Positions 45,420-55,754 of a DNA stretch of 64,000 nt are shown here, piece after piece. The stretch is from Nitratireductor basaltis (GTDB lineage: Bacteria > Pseudomonadota > Alphaproteobacteria > Rhizobiales > Rhizobiaceae): contig NZ_JMQM01000002.1 in the NCBI RefSeq assembly GCF_000733725.1, positions 248,001-312,000 on the forward strand, given 5' to 3'. Position 1 is the first letter of the stretch; every line of letters starts with the position of its first letter. Under the pieces are notes generated by a model. That model was not told the DNA's origin. It saw only the letters and a program-made list of their open reading frames with translations, and did no database searches. A program made the position numbers and the translations under genes.

Positions 45420-48400
45420 CTATTCCTCTGCCATCATGGTCTGGATGCGCTCGGCCAGGACGCTGATGTCGAAGGGTTTTGTCACCACCTGCATCCCATG
45501 CTGGAGGTGACCGTGATTGAACACGGCGTTTTCCGCATAGCCGGTTATGAACAATACCTTCAGTTCCGGACGGGAAAGTCTGGCAGCTTCGGCGACCTGA
45601 CGCCCGTTCATGCCGTTTGGCAGACCGATATCGGTGATCAGCAGATCGATCGGTTCGTCAGAATCGATGATCTTCATGCCTGACGGGCCATCACCGGCTT
45701 CAAGGGCGGAGTAGCCGAGCTCCTCGAGAACATCCACGACCAGCATTCTGACCAGCGGTTCGTCATCGATGACAAGCACGGACCTCGCTGCCGGTGCTTC
45801 GAAATGTTCCAGCTCTTGTGGAGCAAGACCCGTATCGTCGTCCTCACCCACATGGCGAGGAAGATAGATTTCGACGGTTGTTCCGACATTGACCTCGGAG
45901 CTGATTTTAACGCTGCCGCCCGACTGGCGAACGAAGCCATAGATCATCGAAAGGCCAAGGCCCGTGCCCAGGCCGATCGGTTTTGTGGTGAAGAAGGGGT
46001 CGAAGGCCTTTTCTATGACGTCGGGCGTCATGCCCGAGCCGGTGTCGCGCACGGCCAGCAGGACATATTGGCCTGCGGGCAGTTCCGAGAGCCGGGCCGC
46101 CCGCTCGTCGAGTTCCCGATTGCTCGTATCGATGGTGATCTCTCCGCCACCCGGCATGGCGTCACGCGCATTGATGCACAGATTGAGCAGTGCGTTCTCG
46201 AGCTGGTTGGGGTCCACCAGCACGTTCCACAGGCTGCCGTCGGTGACGGTGCCCACCGATATGGACGGTCCGACACTGCGGCGGATCAGCTCCTCCATTC
46301 CGCCCACCAGTGCGCCAATGTTGGTGGGCTTGGGGTCGAGTGTCTGGCGGCGGGAGAAGGCGAGCAATCTGTGGGTCAGGGCGGCTGCGCGCTTGCTTGC
46401 ACCCTGTGCCGCGTTGAGCAGCCGGTCGATATCGGCCATGCGCCCCTGTTCCAGGCGCTTGCCCATCAGTTCGAGAGATCCGGAGATACCGGCGAGAAGA
46501 TTGTTGAAGTCATGGGCAAGACCGCCCGTCAACTGGCCGACAGCTTCCATTTTCTGGCTCTGGCGCAACGCTTCCTGCGCCTGTTCCAGTTCGGCTGCGG
46601 CCTTGCGCTCACTCGTGATGTCACGCCCGGTGGCGTAGGTGAGGTCGCTTGTGGGGGCTGCAACCCATGAGATCCACCGGGTCGATCCGTCCTTGTGCCG
46701 GTAGCGGTTGATGATCTTCGGCTTGCCGCCTTGCGCCGCAAATTCGTAGGCGTCCACCGTATCGCGGTGGTCCTCCTCGAGGACGAATTCGTTCACGTGG
46801 CGGCCCACCAACTCGCTCTCGCTGTAGCCAAGTACCGCTTCCCAAGCCGGATTCACCCTGCGGAGATAGCCCTCGAAATCGATCACGACCATCAGGTCGG
46901 GGGAGGTGTCCCACATGCGGTCACGTTCGGCCGTGCGTTCGGCAACTTCGGTCTCGAGATTTTCGTTCAGCTCCGTCAGCCGCAGTTCCGCGGCGCGGCG
47001 GGCGGAGATGTCGTTGAACAGGATCGCAACGCGCTGATCGTCGGGATCGCCCAGCCGGAATGCGTAGACATCGAACCAGCGGCCGAGCGCCTCTGATCCT
47101 TGCTCGAAGCGTTCCGCAATGCCGGTACGTGCGACGCGGCCATAGGTCCTGAACCAGAATTCCTCAAGCGCCGGTGCAGCTTGCCTCAGCCACTGGCCAA
47201 GAATCTCCTTGGGAAATCCGGTATGCTCATAAAAGGCCGGATTGGCCTCGACCACACGGTAGTCGATCCGCTGGTCCGAGGTGAGATCCACTTCAACCAC
47301 GCAAAACCCGGAATCCATCGAGTTGAAGAGGGTGCGATAACGTTCCTCGCTCTTGCGCAACGCGGTCTGGCTTCTGCGCTGCTCCGTCAGATCAAGCATG
47401 GCGCCGATCATCCGAGCGGCCTTGCCATGCTCGTCGCGGATCACGTGGCCGCGATCGAAGACTTCGGCATAGGTGCCGTCGGCGCGGGCGAAACGATACT
47501 CGTCGCTCCAGCTCTCCGCGGTGCCGTCAATGGCTTCATGAATGCTGTCATGGATGCGCTGGCGGTCATCCGGGTGGATTTGTTCCAGCCACCATTCGCC
47601 CGTCGGTTCCACCGTTTCGGGGCGATGCCCGTAGGCGGTCTCGAGGGCCTCGTTCCAAAGGACATGATTGGTCGCGAAGTGCCAATCCCATATGGCATCG
47701 TTGGTGGCCCGTATCGCCAGCCGATAACGCTCATCAGTCTCGTGAGCCGCTGCTTCGGAAAGCTTCTGTTCGGTGATGTCGCGAAAGAAGACGGCGAGCC
47801 CTTCTTCCACCGGATAGACCCGTGTCTCCAGCCAGGTCTCGGCATCTACAGTGACACTGCGATGTTCCATGGAAGCGGCGACGCGTTCAGTCATGGAGCG
47901 TTTGAAAAATCGCCCGATCTCGGAATTCTCACTGTCGGGATGTGTCGCGAAATAGCTCTGCCCCAGAAGCTCGTGGCGGGAGCGGGAAGATTGTCTCAGG
48001 AATTCGGAGTTGAGATCCAGAATGCGGAATCCGGGATCAAGCAGAAGGAAGCCTTCCGCCATTCCATCGAGCACACCCTTGGCGCGCGCCTCGCTTTCGC
48101 GAAGCCGTCTTTCGGCCAATACCTGCGCGGTGGTTTCGGTGAGCGGGCAAAAGAAGCCGAGTATCTGGCCGTCGTCACCACGGATCGGCGTATAGGAGAA
48201 GCTGAAATGTGTCTCTTCGGGATATCCTCGGCGATTGAGGACAAGCTCGATGTCATCCATGTGAACAGGCTTGCCTGAATAGGCCTGTTCCACGATCGGG
48301 TTCAGGTCGTCGCGGATCTCCCGCCATACCTCCAGGAAGTCGCGGCCAAGGGCGTGGGGGTGCTTGGTTGCCAGGATCTGCGAATAGGCGTCATTGTAGA

Positions 48401-48614
48401 TCATCAAGCGACCGGCGCCCCAGACCAGAAACATCGGCTGGTTGGCGGATAGCATGATGCTTGTCAGTGTCTTGAGCGGCGTTGGCCAATTCCGTGGCTC
48501 ATCCATTGGCGTGTCTGCCCAAGGATGTTGCCGGATCAGCTCCCCCATCTCGCCGCCACCGGTCAGAAAATCAGCATCAGCAGGTCTGACGGCGTCACCA
48601 AGCTCTCCGGTCAT
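45420..48614 (-). CDS. Hybrid sensor histidine kinase with PAS domains and a C-terminal receiver
   Basis: About 1064 residues without transmembrane segments, so a cytoplasmic sensor. The N-terminus (GGGEMGELIRQHPWADTPMDEP) is found in kinases of this type. It is followed by about five PAS repeats (NQPMFLVWGAGRLMIYNDAYSQIL, KGVLDGMAEGFLLLDPG, RATNDAIWDWHFATN, MDSGFCVVEVDL, SPDLMVVIDFEGYLRRVNPAWE). Then LTGGLAHDFNNLLAGISGS holds the phospho-accepting histidine near residue 700, the ATPase has DTGSGM and GTGLGLSMIYGFVRQSGG, and the receiver starts RSVLVIDDEPLVRML with the phospho-aspartate in LLITDIGLPNG (near 993). The GTG at 48650 is an alternative start. There is no adjacent partner regulator. 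Confidence 0.93.
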   Translation of the reverse strand: MTGELGDAVRPADADFLTGGGEMGELIRQHPWADTPMDEPRNWPTPLKTLTSIMLSANQPMFLVWGAGRLMIYNDAYSQILATKHPHALGRDFLEVWREIRDDLNPIVEQAYSGKPVHMDDIELVLNRRGYPEETHFSFSYTPIRGDDGQILGFFCPLTETTAQVLAERRLRESEARAKGVLDGMAEGFLLLDPGFRILDLNSEFLRQSSRSRHELLGQSYFATHPDSENSEIGRFFKRSMTERVAASMEHRSVTVDAETWLETRVYPVEEGLAVFFRDITEQKLSEAAAHETDERYRLAIRATNDAIWDWHFATNHVLWNEALETAYGHRPETVEPTGEWWLEQIHPDDRQRIHDSIHEAIDGTAESWSDEYRFARADGTYAEVFDRGHVIRDEHGKAARMIGAMLDLTEQRRSQTALRKSEERYRTLFNSMDSGFCVVEVDLTSDQRIDYRVVEANPAFYEHTGFPKEILGQWLRQAAPALEEFWFRTYGRVARTGIAERFEQGSEALGRWFDVYAFRLGDPDDQRVAILFNDISARRAAELRLTELNENLETEVAERTAERDRMWDTSPDLMVVIDFEGYLRRVNPAWEAVLGYSESELVGRHVNEFVLEEDHRDTVDAYEFAAQGGKPKIINRYRHKDGSTRWISWVAAPTSDLTYATGRDITSERKAAAELEQAQEALRQSQKMEAVGQLTGGLAHDFNNLLAGISGSLELMGKRLEQGRMADIDRLLNAAQGASKRAAALTHRLLAFSRRQTLDPKPTNIGALVGGMEELIRRSVGPSISVGTVTDGSLWNVLVDPNQLENALLNLCINARDAMPGGGEITIDTSNRELDERAARLSELPAGQYVLLAVRDTGSGMTPDVIEKAFDPFFTTKPIGLGTGLGLSMIYGFVRQSGGSVKISSEVNVGTTVEIYLPRHVGEDDDTGLAPQELEHFEAPAARSVLVIDDEPLVRMLVVDVLEELGYSALEAGDGPSGMKIIDSDEPIDLLITDIGLPNGMNGRQVAEAARLSRPELKVLFITGYAENAVFNHGHLQHGMQVVTKPFDISVLAERIQTMMAEE

Positions 48615-48725
48615 TCCAATATGCCCTTCATGCGCAATCAACTGCCGCACACTGCCGGAACGGCATGCGTCAGGTGCAGATTTATTGCGCCGGTTTCATT
48701 AGGCAATGGGTTGTGCAACTTATTG

Positions 48726-48826
48726 TCACCAAAAGGTTTGGCAATTGCCCCGGGCCTGGCGGAGCGGCTTCATGTTGCCACCATTGCGATAGACGATGCC
48801 ACCTTTCAGCACCATGAGGCGCAGGA
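48726..48826 (-). pseudogene. Possible remnant of an amidohydrolase C-terminus
   Basis: On the minus strand the frame ending at 48726 reads [22 protein letters not shown] and then QARGNCQTFW. The part VLKGGIVYRNGG resembles the last strand of amidohydrolase-superfamily enzymes. No upstream part remains; the DUF2200 gene begins on the other strand at 48827. A chance likeness is quite possible. Confidence 0.2.
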
Positions 48827-49186
48827 ATGGCCGAACACCGAATCTATTCGATGAGCTTTGCAAGCATCCATCCGCTTTATGTGGCCAAGGTGGAGCGCAA
48901 GCAGCGCTCACAGGCCGAGGTGGACGAGGTGGTGATGTGGATGACGGGCTATGACCGGGAGGGGCTCGAACGCCAGATCGCGGCCAAGGTCACGATCCGC
49001 GAGTTTTTCGCCCAGGCGCCGCGGCTCAATCCGGCCCGCACGCTCATTACTGGCAAGATCTGCGGTGTGCGGGTGGAAGAGATCGAGGATCCGCTGATGC
49101 GGGAGATCCGCTATCTCGACAAACTGGTGGATGAAATTGCCAAAGGCCGACCAATGGAAAAGATTCTGCGTCAGCAGACGCCATGA
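48827..49186 (+). CDS. DUF2200 domain-containing protein
   Basis: A 119-residue protein of the DUF2200 family, seen by [90 protein letters not shown]-type stretches along its length. The function is unknown; the family is found widely in bacteria. It is probably cytoplasmic with several helices. It is a single gene located between the histidine kinase and tRNA-Ser, both on the opposite strand. No clear promoter or operon partner is seen. Confidence 0.85.
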   Translation: MAEHRIYSMSFASIHPLYVAKVERKQRSQAEVDEVVMWMTGYDREGLERQIAAKVTIREFFAQAPRLNPARTLITGKICGVRVEEIEDPLMREIRYLDKLVDEIAKGRPMEKILRQQTP

Positions 49187-49243
49187 TCCGGACGGGGTCG
49201 GATGATACCGTCACGCATGCCCACGCAATGAACCGTGCAGGAA

Positions 49244-49333
49244 TGGCGGAGAGGGAGGGATTCGAACCCCCGATGCCCTTGCGAGCATGCCGCATTTCGA
49301 GTGCGGTGCTTTCAACCACTCAGCCACCTCTCC
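49244..49333 (-). tRNA. tRNA-Ser (CGA anticodon)
   Basis: Read on the minus strand, it starts GGAGAGGTGGCTGAGTGG and ends CCTCTCCGCCA, 90 bases including an encoded CCA. The acceptor stem GGAGAGG/CCTCTCC, the anticodon loop CTCGAAA (anticodon CGA, reading UCG), a long variable arm (near GCTCGCAAGGGC) and the T-loop GGTTCGAAT give a class II serine tRNA. It is convergent with the DUF2200 gene and divergent from rplU. Confidence 0.96.
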
Positions 49334-49450
49334 GTCTCAAGGGGTCGCCCAGCCCGGGGCGATGGTCGTGCGGGCGCCTAGATAGCGATGAATGGCGTGG
49401 CTTACAAGGCCAAATATGCGGGGTGCGGCCAGTTTGTGGGGCCCGTCTGC

Positions 49451-49479
49451 TTGACCTTGTGGCATATCTCGTCTATGCA
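49451..49479 (+). promoter_or_regulatory. Candidate sigma70 promoter for rplU-rpmA
   Basis: TTGACC (49451-49456) and TATGCA (49474-49479) are 17 bases apart in the 268-base region before rplU, giving a leader of about 115 bases. The -35 is strong, the -10 weak. No other feature is evident in this gap. Confidence 0.35.
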
Positions 49480-49601
49480 CCGCGCGATGCGGCGTAAGGG
49501 TCTTCCCGTGCGCCGCTTATTTCGTGAACCAAGACTGATAAAAAGACGGCAGGCGCAGCAATCGCGCGTCATAGCCGGACCGGACACCGAAAGGCAAAAA
49601 A

Positions 49602-50255
49602 ATGTTCGCAGTCATCAAAACCGGTGGCAAGCAATACCGCGTTGCTGCCGATGATGTATTGAAAATCGAAAAGCTCGACGGCGAGCCCGGCGACATCATC
49701 CAGATCGGCAATGTTCTTGCCGTGGGTGAAGGCGAAGACGTGACCTTTGGCGCGCCCTTCGTTGATGGCGCAACGGTTGCCGCAGAAGTTGTCGAGCAGG
49801 GCCGCGGCCCGAAGGTTATCGCGTTCAAGAAGCGCCGCCGTCAGAATTCGCGCCGCAAGCGCGGTCATCGCCAGCTCCTGACCACCGTGCGGATCTCCGA
49901 GATCCTGACCGGTGGCGCAAAGCCGTCGAAGAAGGCCGCTGCAAAGCCGGCTGCGAAGGCTGAAGACAAGGCTGACGCACCGAAGAAGGCCGCTGCGCCG
50001 AAGAAGGCTTCGCCGAAGGCCGAAGCTGCAGCACAGCCGCTCTTTTCCGCACCCGCGGGTGAGGGCGACGACCTGACGAAGATCAAGGGCATCGGCCCGG
50101 TCGCCGCTGGCCAGCTCAAGGAGCAGGGCATCGCGACCTTCGCGCAGATCGCAGCACTCAGCGACGACGATGTTGCACGCATCGACGAAGCCATGCCGTT
50201 TTCCGCCGAGCAGATCAGCGACTGGCGCGAGCAGGCCAAGGAACTGACCAAGTAA
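49602..50255 (+). CDS. rplU: 50S ribosomal protein bL21 with C-terminal extension
   Basis: The first about 104 residues are a normal bL21 ([38 protein letters not shown]). They are followed by a lysine/alanine/proline linker (105-156) and a globular end of about 60 residues (157-217) with [20 protein letters not shown], a helix-hairpin-helix motif as in DNA or RNA binding proteins. Normal bL21 has about 103 residues, so the tail doubles the length. Long L21 proteins of this sort occur in rhizobia. The gene is followed by rpmA, as in nearly all bacteria. Confidence 0.97.
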   Translation: MFAVIKTGGKQYRVAADDVLKIEKLDGEPGDIIQIGNVLAVGEGEDVTFGAPFVDGATVAAEVVEQGRGPKVIAFKKRRRQNSRRKRGHRQLLTTVRISEILTGGAKPSKKAAAKPAAKAEDKADAPKKAAAPKKASPKAEAAAQPLFSAPAGEGDDLTKIKGIGPVAAGQLKEQGIATFAQIAALSDDDVARIDEAMPFSAEQISDWREQAKELTK

Positions 50256-50345
50256 GGTCAGGCTTCAAGGCCAGTAGATTGATTTCGGACGCTTGAGCGT
50301 TCATAAGGAAAGAGAAGCGCCCCTGCGGCGCAAAGGAGTAAGACC

Positions 50346-50615
50346 ATGGCACACAAAAAAGCTGGCGGTTCTTCGCGTAACGGTCGCGATTCAGAGTCGA
50401 AGCGCCTTGGCGTAAAGAAGTTCGGCGGCGAGAAGGTCGTTCCGGGCAACATCATCATTCGTCAGCGCGGCACCAAGTGGCATCCCGGCACCAATGTCGG
50501 CATGGGTAAGGACCATACGCTCTTCGCACTCGAAGGCGGCAATGTGTCTTTCGCCAAGAAAGCCAACGGCCGAACCTATGTATCGGTAAACCCGATTCTG
50601 GACGCAGCGGAATAG
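50346..50615 (+). CDS. rpmA: 50S ribosomal protein bL27
   Basis: An 89-residue protein with the invariant start [20 protein letters not shown], then [31 protein letters not shown]. The basic N-terminus reaches the peptidyl transferase centre. It starts after an AAAGGAG site and 90 bases after rplU. A strong terminator at 50686 ends the transcript, so rplU-rpmA is probably a two-gene operon that is separate from obgE here, with a GNAT gene inserted between. Confidence 0.98.
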   Translation: MAHKKAGGSSRNGRDSESKRLGVKKFGGEKVVPGNIIIRQRGTKWHPGTNVGMGKDHTLFALEGGNVSFAKKANGRTYVSVNPILDAAE

Positions 50616-50685
50616 CCGGTTTCCGCGACATATAACACCGGCGACCCATCTCGGGGCCCGGTGTCGAAACATCCGGAAAAGTTCA

Positions 50686-50719
50686 GGGGAGATGGGTTGC
50701 CATCTCCCCTTTATTTTTG
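50686..50719 (+). terminator. Intrinsic terminator after rpmA
   Basis: GGGGAGATGG-GTTG-CCATCTCCCC is a ten-pair stem followed by TTTATTTTT. It stands just before the GNAT gene, whose start follows after 16 bases. Confidence 0.93.
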
Positions 50720-50734
50720 CCCGGAGGAAGAGGA

Positions 50735-51322
50735 ATGGTTCTCGAAAGTGAAGAGAGTGAAGACGAAAGTTACAGCATAGAATGCCCGGTTCTGGTGACC
50801 GAGCGGCTCGTCCTGCGTCCGCCCCACAGGGATGACGTGGAGGAGCTTTCGGAGCTGGCAAATGACCGCAAGGTAGCGGAAATGCTTTCCCGCATGCCCT
50901 ATCCCTATACGGTCAGCGATGCGGAAAGCTTCGTGCGAAATTATCGCTCCCGCAATCGCGGCGGCTGCAATTACGCGGTGGCGCTGGCGGAGACCGGAGC
51001 CTTTATCGGCTGTGCAGGGCTCGATACCCGCGAGCACGGGCTGGAGCTTGGCTACTGGATCGGCGAGCCCTATTGGGGCCGCGGCTATGCGACCGAGGTG
51101 GCGCATGCGCTTGTGGATCTGGCATTTCGCGCGACCGAAATCGACCGGCTGAATGTCTCGTGCCGCGTCATCAACTCGCCCTCGCGCCGTGTCATCCACA
51201 AATGCGGCTTCCAGTATGTGGGGCAGGGCATGATGGATTCGGTCGTGGCGGGCAAGGTTCCCGTCGAGCGCTACCAGCTCGACCGCAAGACATGGGTCAG
51301 CCTCAGAAGCTGGGGCGCATGA
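50735..51322 (+). CDS. GNAT family N-acetyltransferase (RimJ/RimL-like)
   Basis: A 195-residue acetyltransferase. VLVTERLVLRPPHRDDVEELSELAND is the usual RimJ/RimL-like start, and GLELGYWIGEPYWGRGYATEVAHALVDLAF contains the acetyl-CoA-binding motif (R/Q-x-x-G-x-G/A as WGRGYA). CRVINSPSRRVIHKCGFQYVG is the last part of the fold. Such enzymes acetylate the N-terminus of ribosomal proteins, antibiotics or other amines. Its place between rpmA and obgE suggests, but does not prove, a ribosomal target. The ATG at 50735 has AGGAAGAGG upstream; an in-frame TTG is at 50717. Confidence 0.9.
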   Translation: MVLESEESEDESYSIECPVLVTERLVLRPPHRDDVEELSELANDRKVAEMLSRMPYPYTVSDAESFVRNYRSRNRGGCNYAVALAETGAFIGCAGLDTREHGLELGYWIGEPYWGRGYATEVAHALVDLAFRATEIDRLNVSCRVINSPSRRVIHKCGFQYVGQGMMDSVVAGKVPVERYQLDRKTWVSLRSWGA

Positions 51323-51334
51323 CTGAGTTGATTG

Positions 51335-51369
51335 AGGGCGAAAGCGGTAGACAGGACTGCTTTCGCCCT
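51335..51369 (+). terminator. Terminator after the GNAT gene
   Basis: AGGGCGAAAGC (51335-51345) and GCTTTCGCCCT (51359-51369) form an 11-pair stem with a 13-base loop, followed by TCCTTAAT. The weak T-run makes termination efficiency uncertain. Confidence 0.6.
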
Positions 51370-51447
51370 TCCTTAATCCGCCTCGCTTTATCCGGCAGGC
51401 ATTTCGCTTGTCCCAACGATCATGTAGACCGTTCGGGCTGGGCATGA

Positions 51448-52509
<1,062 letters not shown>

Positions 52510-52522
52510 GGGAGCTGACGCG

Positions 52523-53677
52523 ATGGAAAGGCGCTCCCTCACGCAATATCGCCGGGTCACGGTAAAGGTTGGTTCGGCACTTCTGGTCGACCGCAAGAGC
52601 GGGCTTCGGCGCGAATGGCTGACTGCTCTTGTCGATGATCTCGCCTGGCTCTCCCGTGCAGGCGTAGAAGTTCTCGTGGTCTCTTCAGGTGCCATTGCGC
52701 TTGGTCGCACCGTCCTTGGCCTTGGCTCGCGCAAGCTGAAGCTTGAGGAAGCCCAGGCTGCTGCCTCTGCCGGGCAGATCGCACTTTCAAGCGCCTGGGC
52801 CGAAGCGCTCTCGCGCCACGAGCTCATTTCCGGTCAGGTGCTGGTCACGCTGGGCGATACCGAAGAGCGCCGGCGATATCTCAATGTTCGTGCGACCATT
52901 TCCACGCTTCTCAAGATGAAGGCGGTGCCGATCATCAATGAAAATGACACGGTGGCCACCACGGAAATCCGCTATGGCGACAATGACCGGCTGGCCGCGC
53001 GCATGGCGACCATGATGGGTGGCGACCTGCTCGTTCTTCTTTCAGATATCGATGGGCTCTACACCGCGCCTCCCGCGCGTGACCCTGATGCACGGCTGAT
53101 CCCGTATGTTGAGGAGATCACCCCGGCAATCGAAGCGATGGCGGGCGAGGCAGCCTCGGAGCTTTCACGGGGCGGAATGCGCACCAAGCTTGATGCGGGA
53201 AGGATTGCGACCGGCGCCGGAACCGCGATGATCATCGCTTCGGGTCTGAAACTCAATCCGTTGCGGGCCATCGAGCAGGGTAAGAATTGCAGCCTGTTCG
53301 CACCAAGCAAGACGCCGGTGCGGGCTTACAAGACCTGGATCGCGGGACATCTGGAACCCACCGGTGTCATCACGGTCGATGAGGGGGCAATGCGGGCACT
53401 TGGCGCCGGCAAGAGCCTGCTTCCGGCCGGCGTGACCTCGGTGGCTGGTACCTTTGCACGGGGTGATACGGTGGCCGTTGTGGGGCCTGACGGGCGCGAA
53501 TGCGCTCGCGGTCTGGTTGCCTATGACGCGGCGGATGCCATAAAGATCGCAGGCCTTAAAACGGCGGAGATATCGGAAGCCATAGGCTATGAGAGCCGCG
53601 GCGCCATGATCCATCGTGATGACATGGTGCTGGCTGCATCGCTGATGCGCGATGCCGCAGGAATGGTAGAGGGCTAG
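52523..53677 (+). CDS. proB: Glutamate 5-kinase
   Basis: First step of proline synthesis, making glutamate 5-phosphate. The 384-residue protein has the amino acid kinase fold from [13 protein letters not shown] through [57 protein letters not shown], and [13 protein letters not shown], and a C-terminal PUA domain from about residue 290 ([31 protein letters not shown]). The PUA domain is typical of feedback-regulated enzymes. The frame extends upstream inside obgE; the ATG at 52523 is used. proA follows after three bases. Confidence 0.96.
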   Translation: MERRSLTQYRRVTVKVGSALLVDRKSGLRREWLTALVDDLAWLSRAGVEVLVVSSGAIALGRTVLGLGSRKLKLEEAQAAASAGQIALSSAWAEALSRHELISGQVLVTLGDTEERRRYLNVRATISTLLKMKAVPIINENDTVATTEIRYGDNDRLAARMATMMGGDLLVLLSDIDGLYTAPPARDPDARLIPYVEEITPAIEAMAGEAASELSRGGMRTKLDAGRIATGAGTAMIIASGLKLNPLRAIEQGKNCSLFAPSKTPVRAYKTWIAGHLEPTGVITVDEGAMRALGAGKSLLPAGVTSVAGTFARGDTVAVVGPDGRECARGLVAYDAADAIKIAGLKTAEISEAIGYESRGAMIHRDDMVLAASLMRDAAGMVEG

Positions 53678-53680
53678 GAA

Positions 53681-54970
53681 ATGCTGAAAGCAAATGAGGC
53701 AGCGACAATGGATGTCGCGCAGATCATGTCAGACATGGGGGGCCGTGCCCGCGCTGCCGCACGACCACTGGCCATTGCCTCGAGCGATCAGAAGAACAAG
53801 GCGCTCCTCGCCATGGCGGAGGCACTCGAGGCGCGGGTTCCCGAAATCCTTGCCGCCAATGAAGAGGATCTGGAACGCGGCCGCGCCAACGTTCTTTCTG
53901 CCGCCCTCATGGACCGGCTCATGCTGGACGAGAAACGCATTGCAGGCATTGCATCGGGTATCCGTTCGATTGCCGCGCTCGAAGATCCGGTTGGAAGCGT
54001 GATCGCCGAATGGGAACGGCCCAACGGCCTGCAGATCGAACGGGTTCGCACACCCCTGGGTGTCATCGGCGTGATCTATGAAAGCCGCCCCAATGTCACA
54101 GCGGATGCTGGAGCGCTTTGCCTGAAAGCTGGCAATGCAGTGATCCTGCGCGGCGGCTCGGATTCGGTTGATTCTTCCTCGGCCATTCATGCCTGCCTCG
54201 TGGAGGGGCTTGAGGCGGCCGGGCTTCCCGCCGATGCAATCCAGCGTGTGCCGGTGACGGACAGGGCTGCTGTCGGAGAGATGCTGGCGGGTCTTCAGGG
54301 CAATGTGGATGTCATTGTGCCGCGCGGCGGCCGCGGGCTTGTGGAGCGGGTGAAGCGCGATGCGCGCGTGCCGGTTTTCGCGCATCTGGAAGGCATCTGC
54401 CATCTCTATATAGACGGATCGGCCAATCTCGACATGGCGCGCGAGATCGCCGTCAATGCGAAGATGCGGCGCACCGGAATTTGCGGTGCCGCCGAGACGC
54501 TTCTTGTCGATCGCGCGGCAGCCGAGACGCATCTTGTGCCGATCCTCACCGCGCTGGCAGAGGCGGGTTGTGCCATACGCGCCGATAACGAGGTGCGAAA
54601 GCTCTATCCGCAGGCGGCAACGGCAACTGAAGAAGACTGGCGGACCGAATATCTCGACGCGATCATCTCGGTGCGGCTGGTGGATGGTGTCGGTGGTGCG
54701 ATCGAGCATATCGAGACCTATTCCTCTCATCACACCGAAGCCATCGTGGCGGAGGAGGCGCACGCGGTGGAGCGGTTCTTCAACGAGATCGATTCCGCCA
54801 TCCTGCTCCACAATGCCTCGACCCAGTTTGCCGATGGCGGCGAGTTCGGGATGGGGGCGGAGATCGGCATCGCCACCGGCAAGATGCATGCGCGCGGGCC
54901 GGTTGGCGTGGAACAGCTCACTTCGTTCAAATATCGCGTGCGCGGCAACGGGCAGACCCGTCCCTCATGA
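53681..54970 (+). CDS. proA: Glutamate-5-semialdehyde dehydrogenase
   Basis: Second step of proline synthesis, NADPH-dependent reduction of glutamate 5-phosphate. The 429-residue protein has [40 protein letters not shown]-type stretches, [30 protein letters not shown], the catalytic cysteine in [13 protein letters not shown], and [25 protein letters not shown] at the end. Further in-frame ATGs exist at 53708; the first is used because it lies three bases after proB. nadD overlaps its stop by four bases (ATGA). Confidence 0.97.
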   Translation: MLKANEAATMDVAQIMSDMGGRARAAARPLAIASSDQKNKALLAMAEALEARVPEILAANEEDLERGRANVLSAALMDRLMLDEKRIAGIASGIRSIAALEDPVGSVIAEWERPNGLQIERVRTPLGVIGVIYESRPNVTADAGALCLKAGNAVILRGGSDSVDSSSAIHACLVEGLEAAGLPADAIQRVPVTDRAAVGEMLAGLQGNVDVIVPRGGRGLVERVKRDARVPVFAHLEGICHLYIDGSANLDMAREIAVNAKMRRTGICGAAETLLVDRAAAETHLVPILTALAEAGCAIRADNEVRKLYPQAATATEEDWRTEYLDAIISVRLVDGVGGAIEHIETYSSHHTEAIVAEEAHAVERFFNEIDSAILLHNASTQFADGGEFGMGAEIGIATGKMHARGPVGVEQLTSFKYRVRGNGQTRPS

Positions 54971-55599
54971 CGGTGCAACAGGGCAAAGTTCCCGGGCATT
55001 ATCTGCGCATGCCGCATGTCGAAAGGGGCATGGCGGTCGCTCTTTTCGGCGGATCGTTCAACCCGCCCCATGCGGGCCATGCGCTGGTGGCGGAGACGGC
55101 CATGCGGCGGCTGCGCCTCAACCAGCTCTGGTGGATGGTCACGCCCGGCAATCCGCTCAAGGACCACAGCAATCTCGCTCCCCTGGAAGAGCGTCTCGCG
55201 CTGTCGGAAACTGCGGCGGAAGACCCGCGCATGAAGGTCACCGCTTTCGAGGCCGCTTATCGCGTCCGCTATACCGCCGATACCGTGGCGCTGGTGCAGG
55301 CCCGCAATCCCGGCGTCAGTTTCGTCTGGATCATGGGCGCGGACAGCCTGCGCGACTTTCACAAGTGGGAGCGCTGGCAGGAGATCATCCGCTCGATCCC
55401 GATTGCCGTGTTCGACCGCCCGGGGGCGACGCTCTCCTTCCTCTCTTCCAAGGTAGCAAAGACCTTTGATCACGCGCGGATCGATGAGGAGGACGCGCCG
55501 CTGCTTGCGCGGTCAAATCCACCCGCATGGACCTTCATCCATGGTCCGCGCTCTCCCTTGTCCTCGACCATGCTGCGGCGGCAGGCCGCGAAGGACTGA
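54967..55599 (+). CDS. nadD: Nicotinate-nucleotide adenylyltransferase
   Basis: A 210-residue enzyme that joins ATP and nicotinate mononucleotide into deamido-NAD. The nucleotidyltransferase start [20 protein letters not shown] has the HxGH motif (PHAGH), [16 protein letters not shown] is the substrate loop, and [15 protein letters not shown] contains the ISSTxxR-like end motif (SSTMLRR). It starts in an overlap with proA. In rhizobia nadD usually sits with rsfS; here a transporter gene is between them. Confidence 0.95.
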   Translation: MTVQQGKVPGHYLRMPHVERGMAVALFGGSFNPPHAGHALVAETAMRRLRLNQLWWMVTPGNPLKDHSNLAPLEERLALSETAAEDPRMKVTAFEAAYRVRYTADTVALVQARNPGVSFVWIMGADSLRDFHKWERWQEIIRSIPIAVFDRPGATLSFLSSKVAKTFDHARIDEEDAPLLARSNPPAWTFIHGPRSPLSSTMLRRQAAKD

Positions 55600-55754
55600 G
55601 CAGAAAAAATCTGCGGAATTGCCCATCCCGTCATCACAATGACTCGATGCGTGGCTTTAGCCTGCGCCAGATGCGGCCCGGCCACGCGCCACTGCGAGTT
55701 CTTATTTGACCTGAACCGACTGCGGCCCATCTGTTGATCAAAAAAGGGTTCAGC

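Noticed and set aside
49244-49333. tRNA-Ser as an integration (att) site of a mobile element
   Set aside because: No integrase gene, no direct repeat of the tRNA 3-prime end nearby, and the flanking genes are housekeeping genes.
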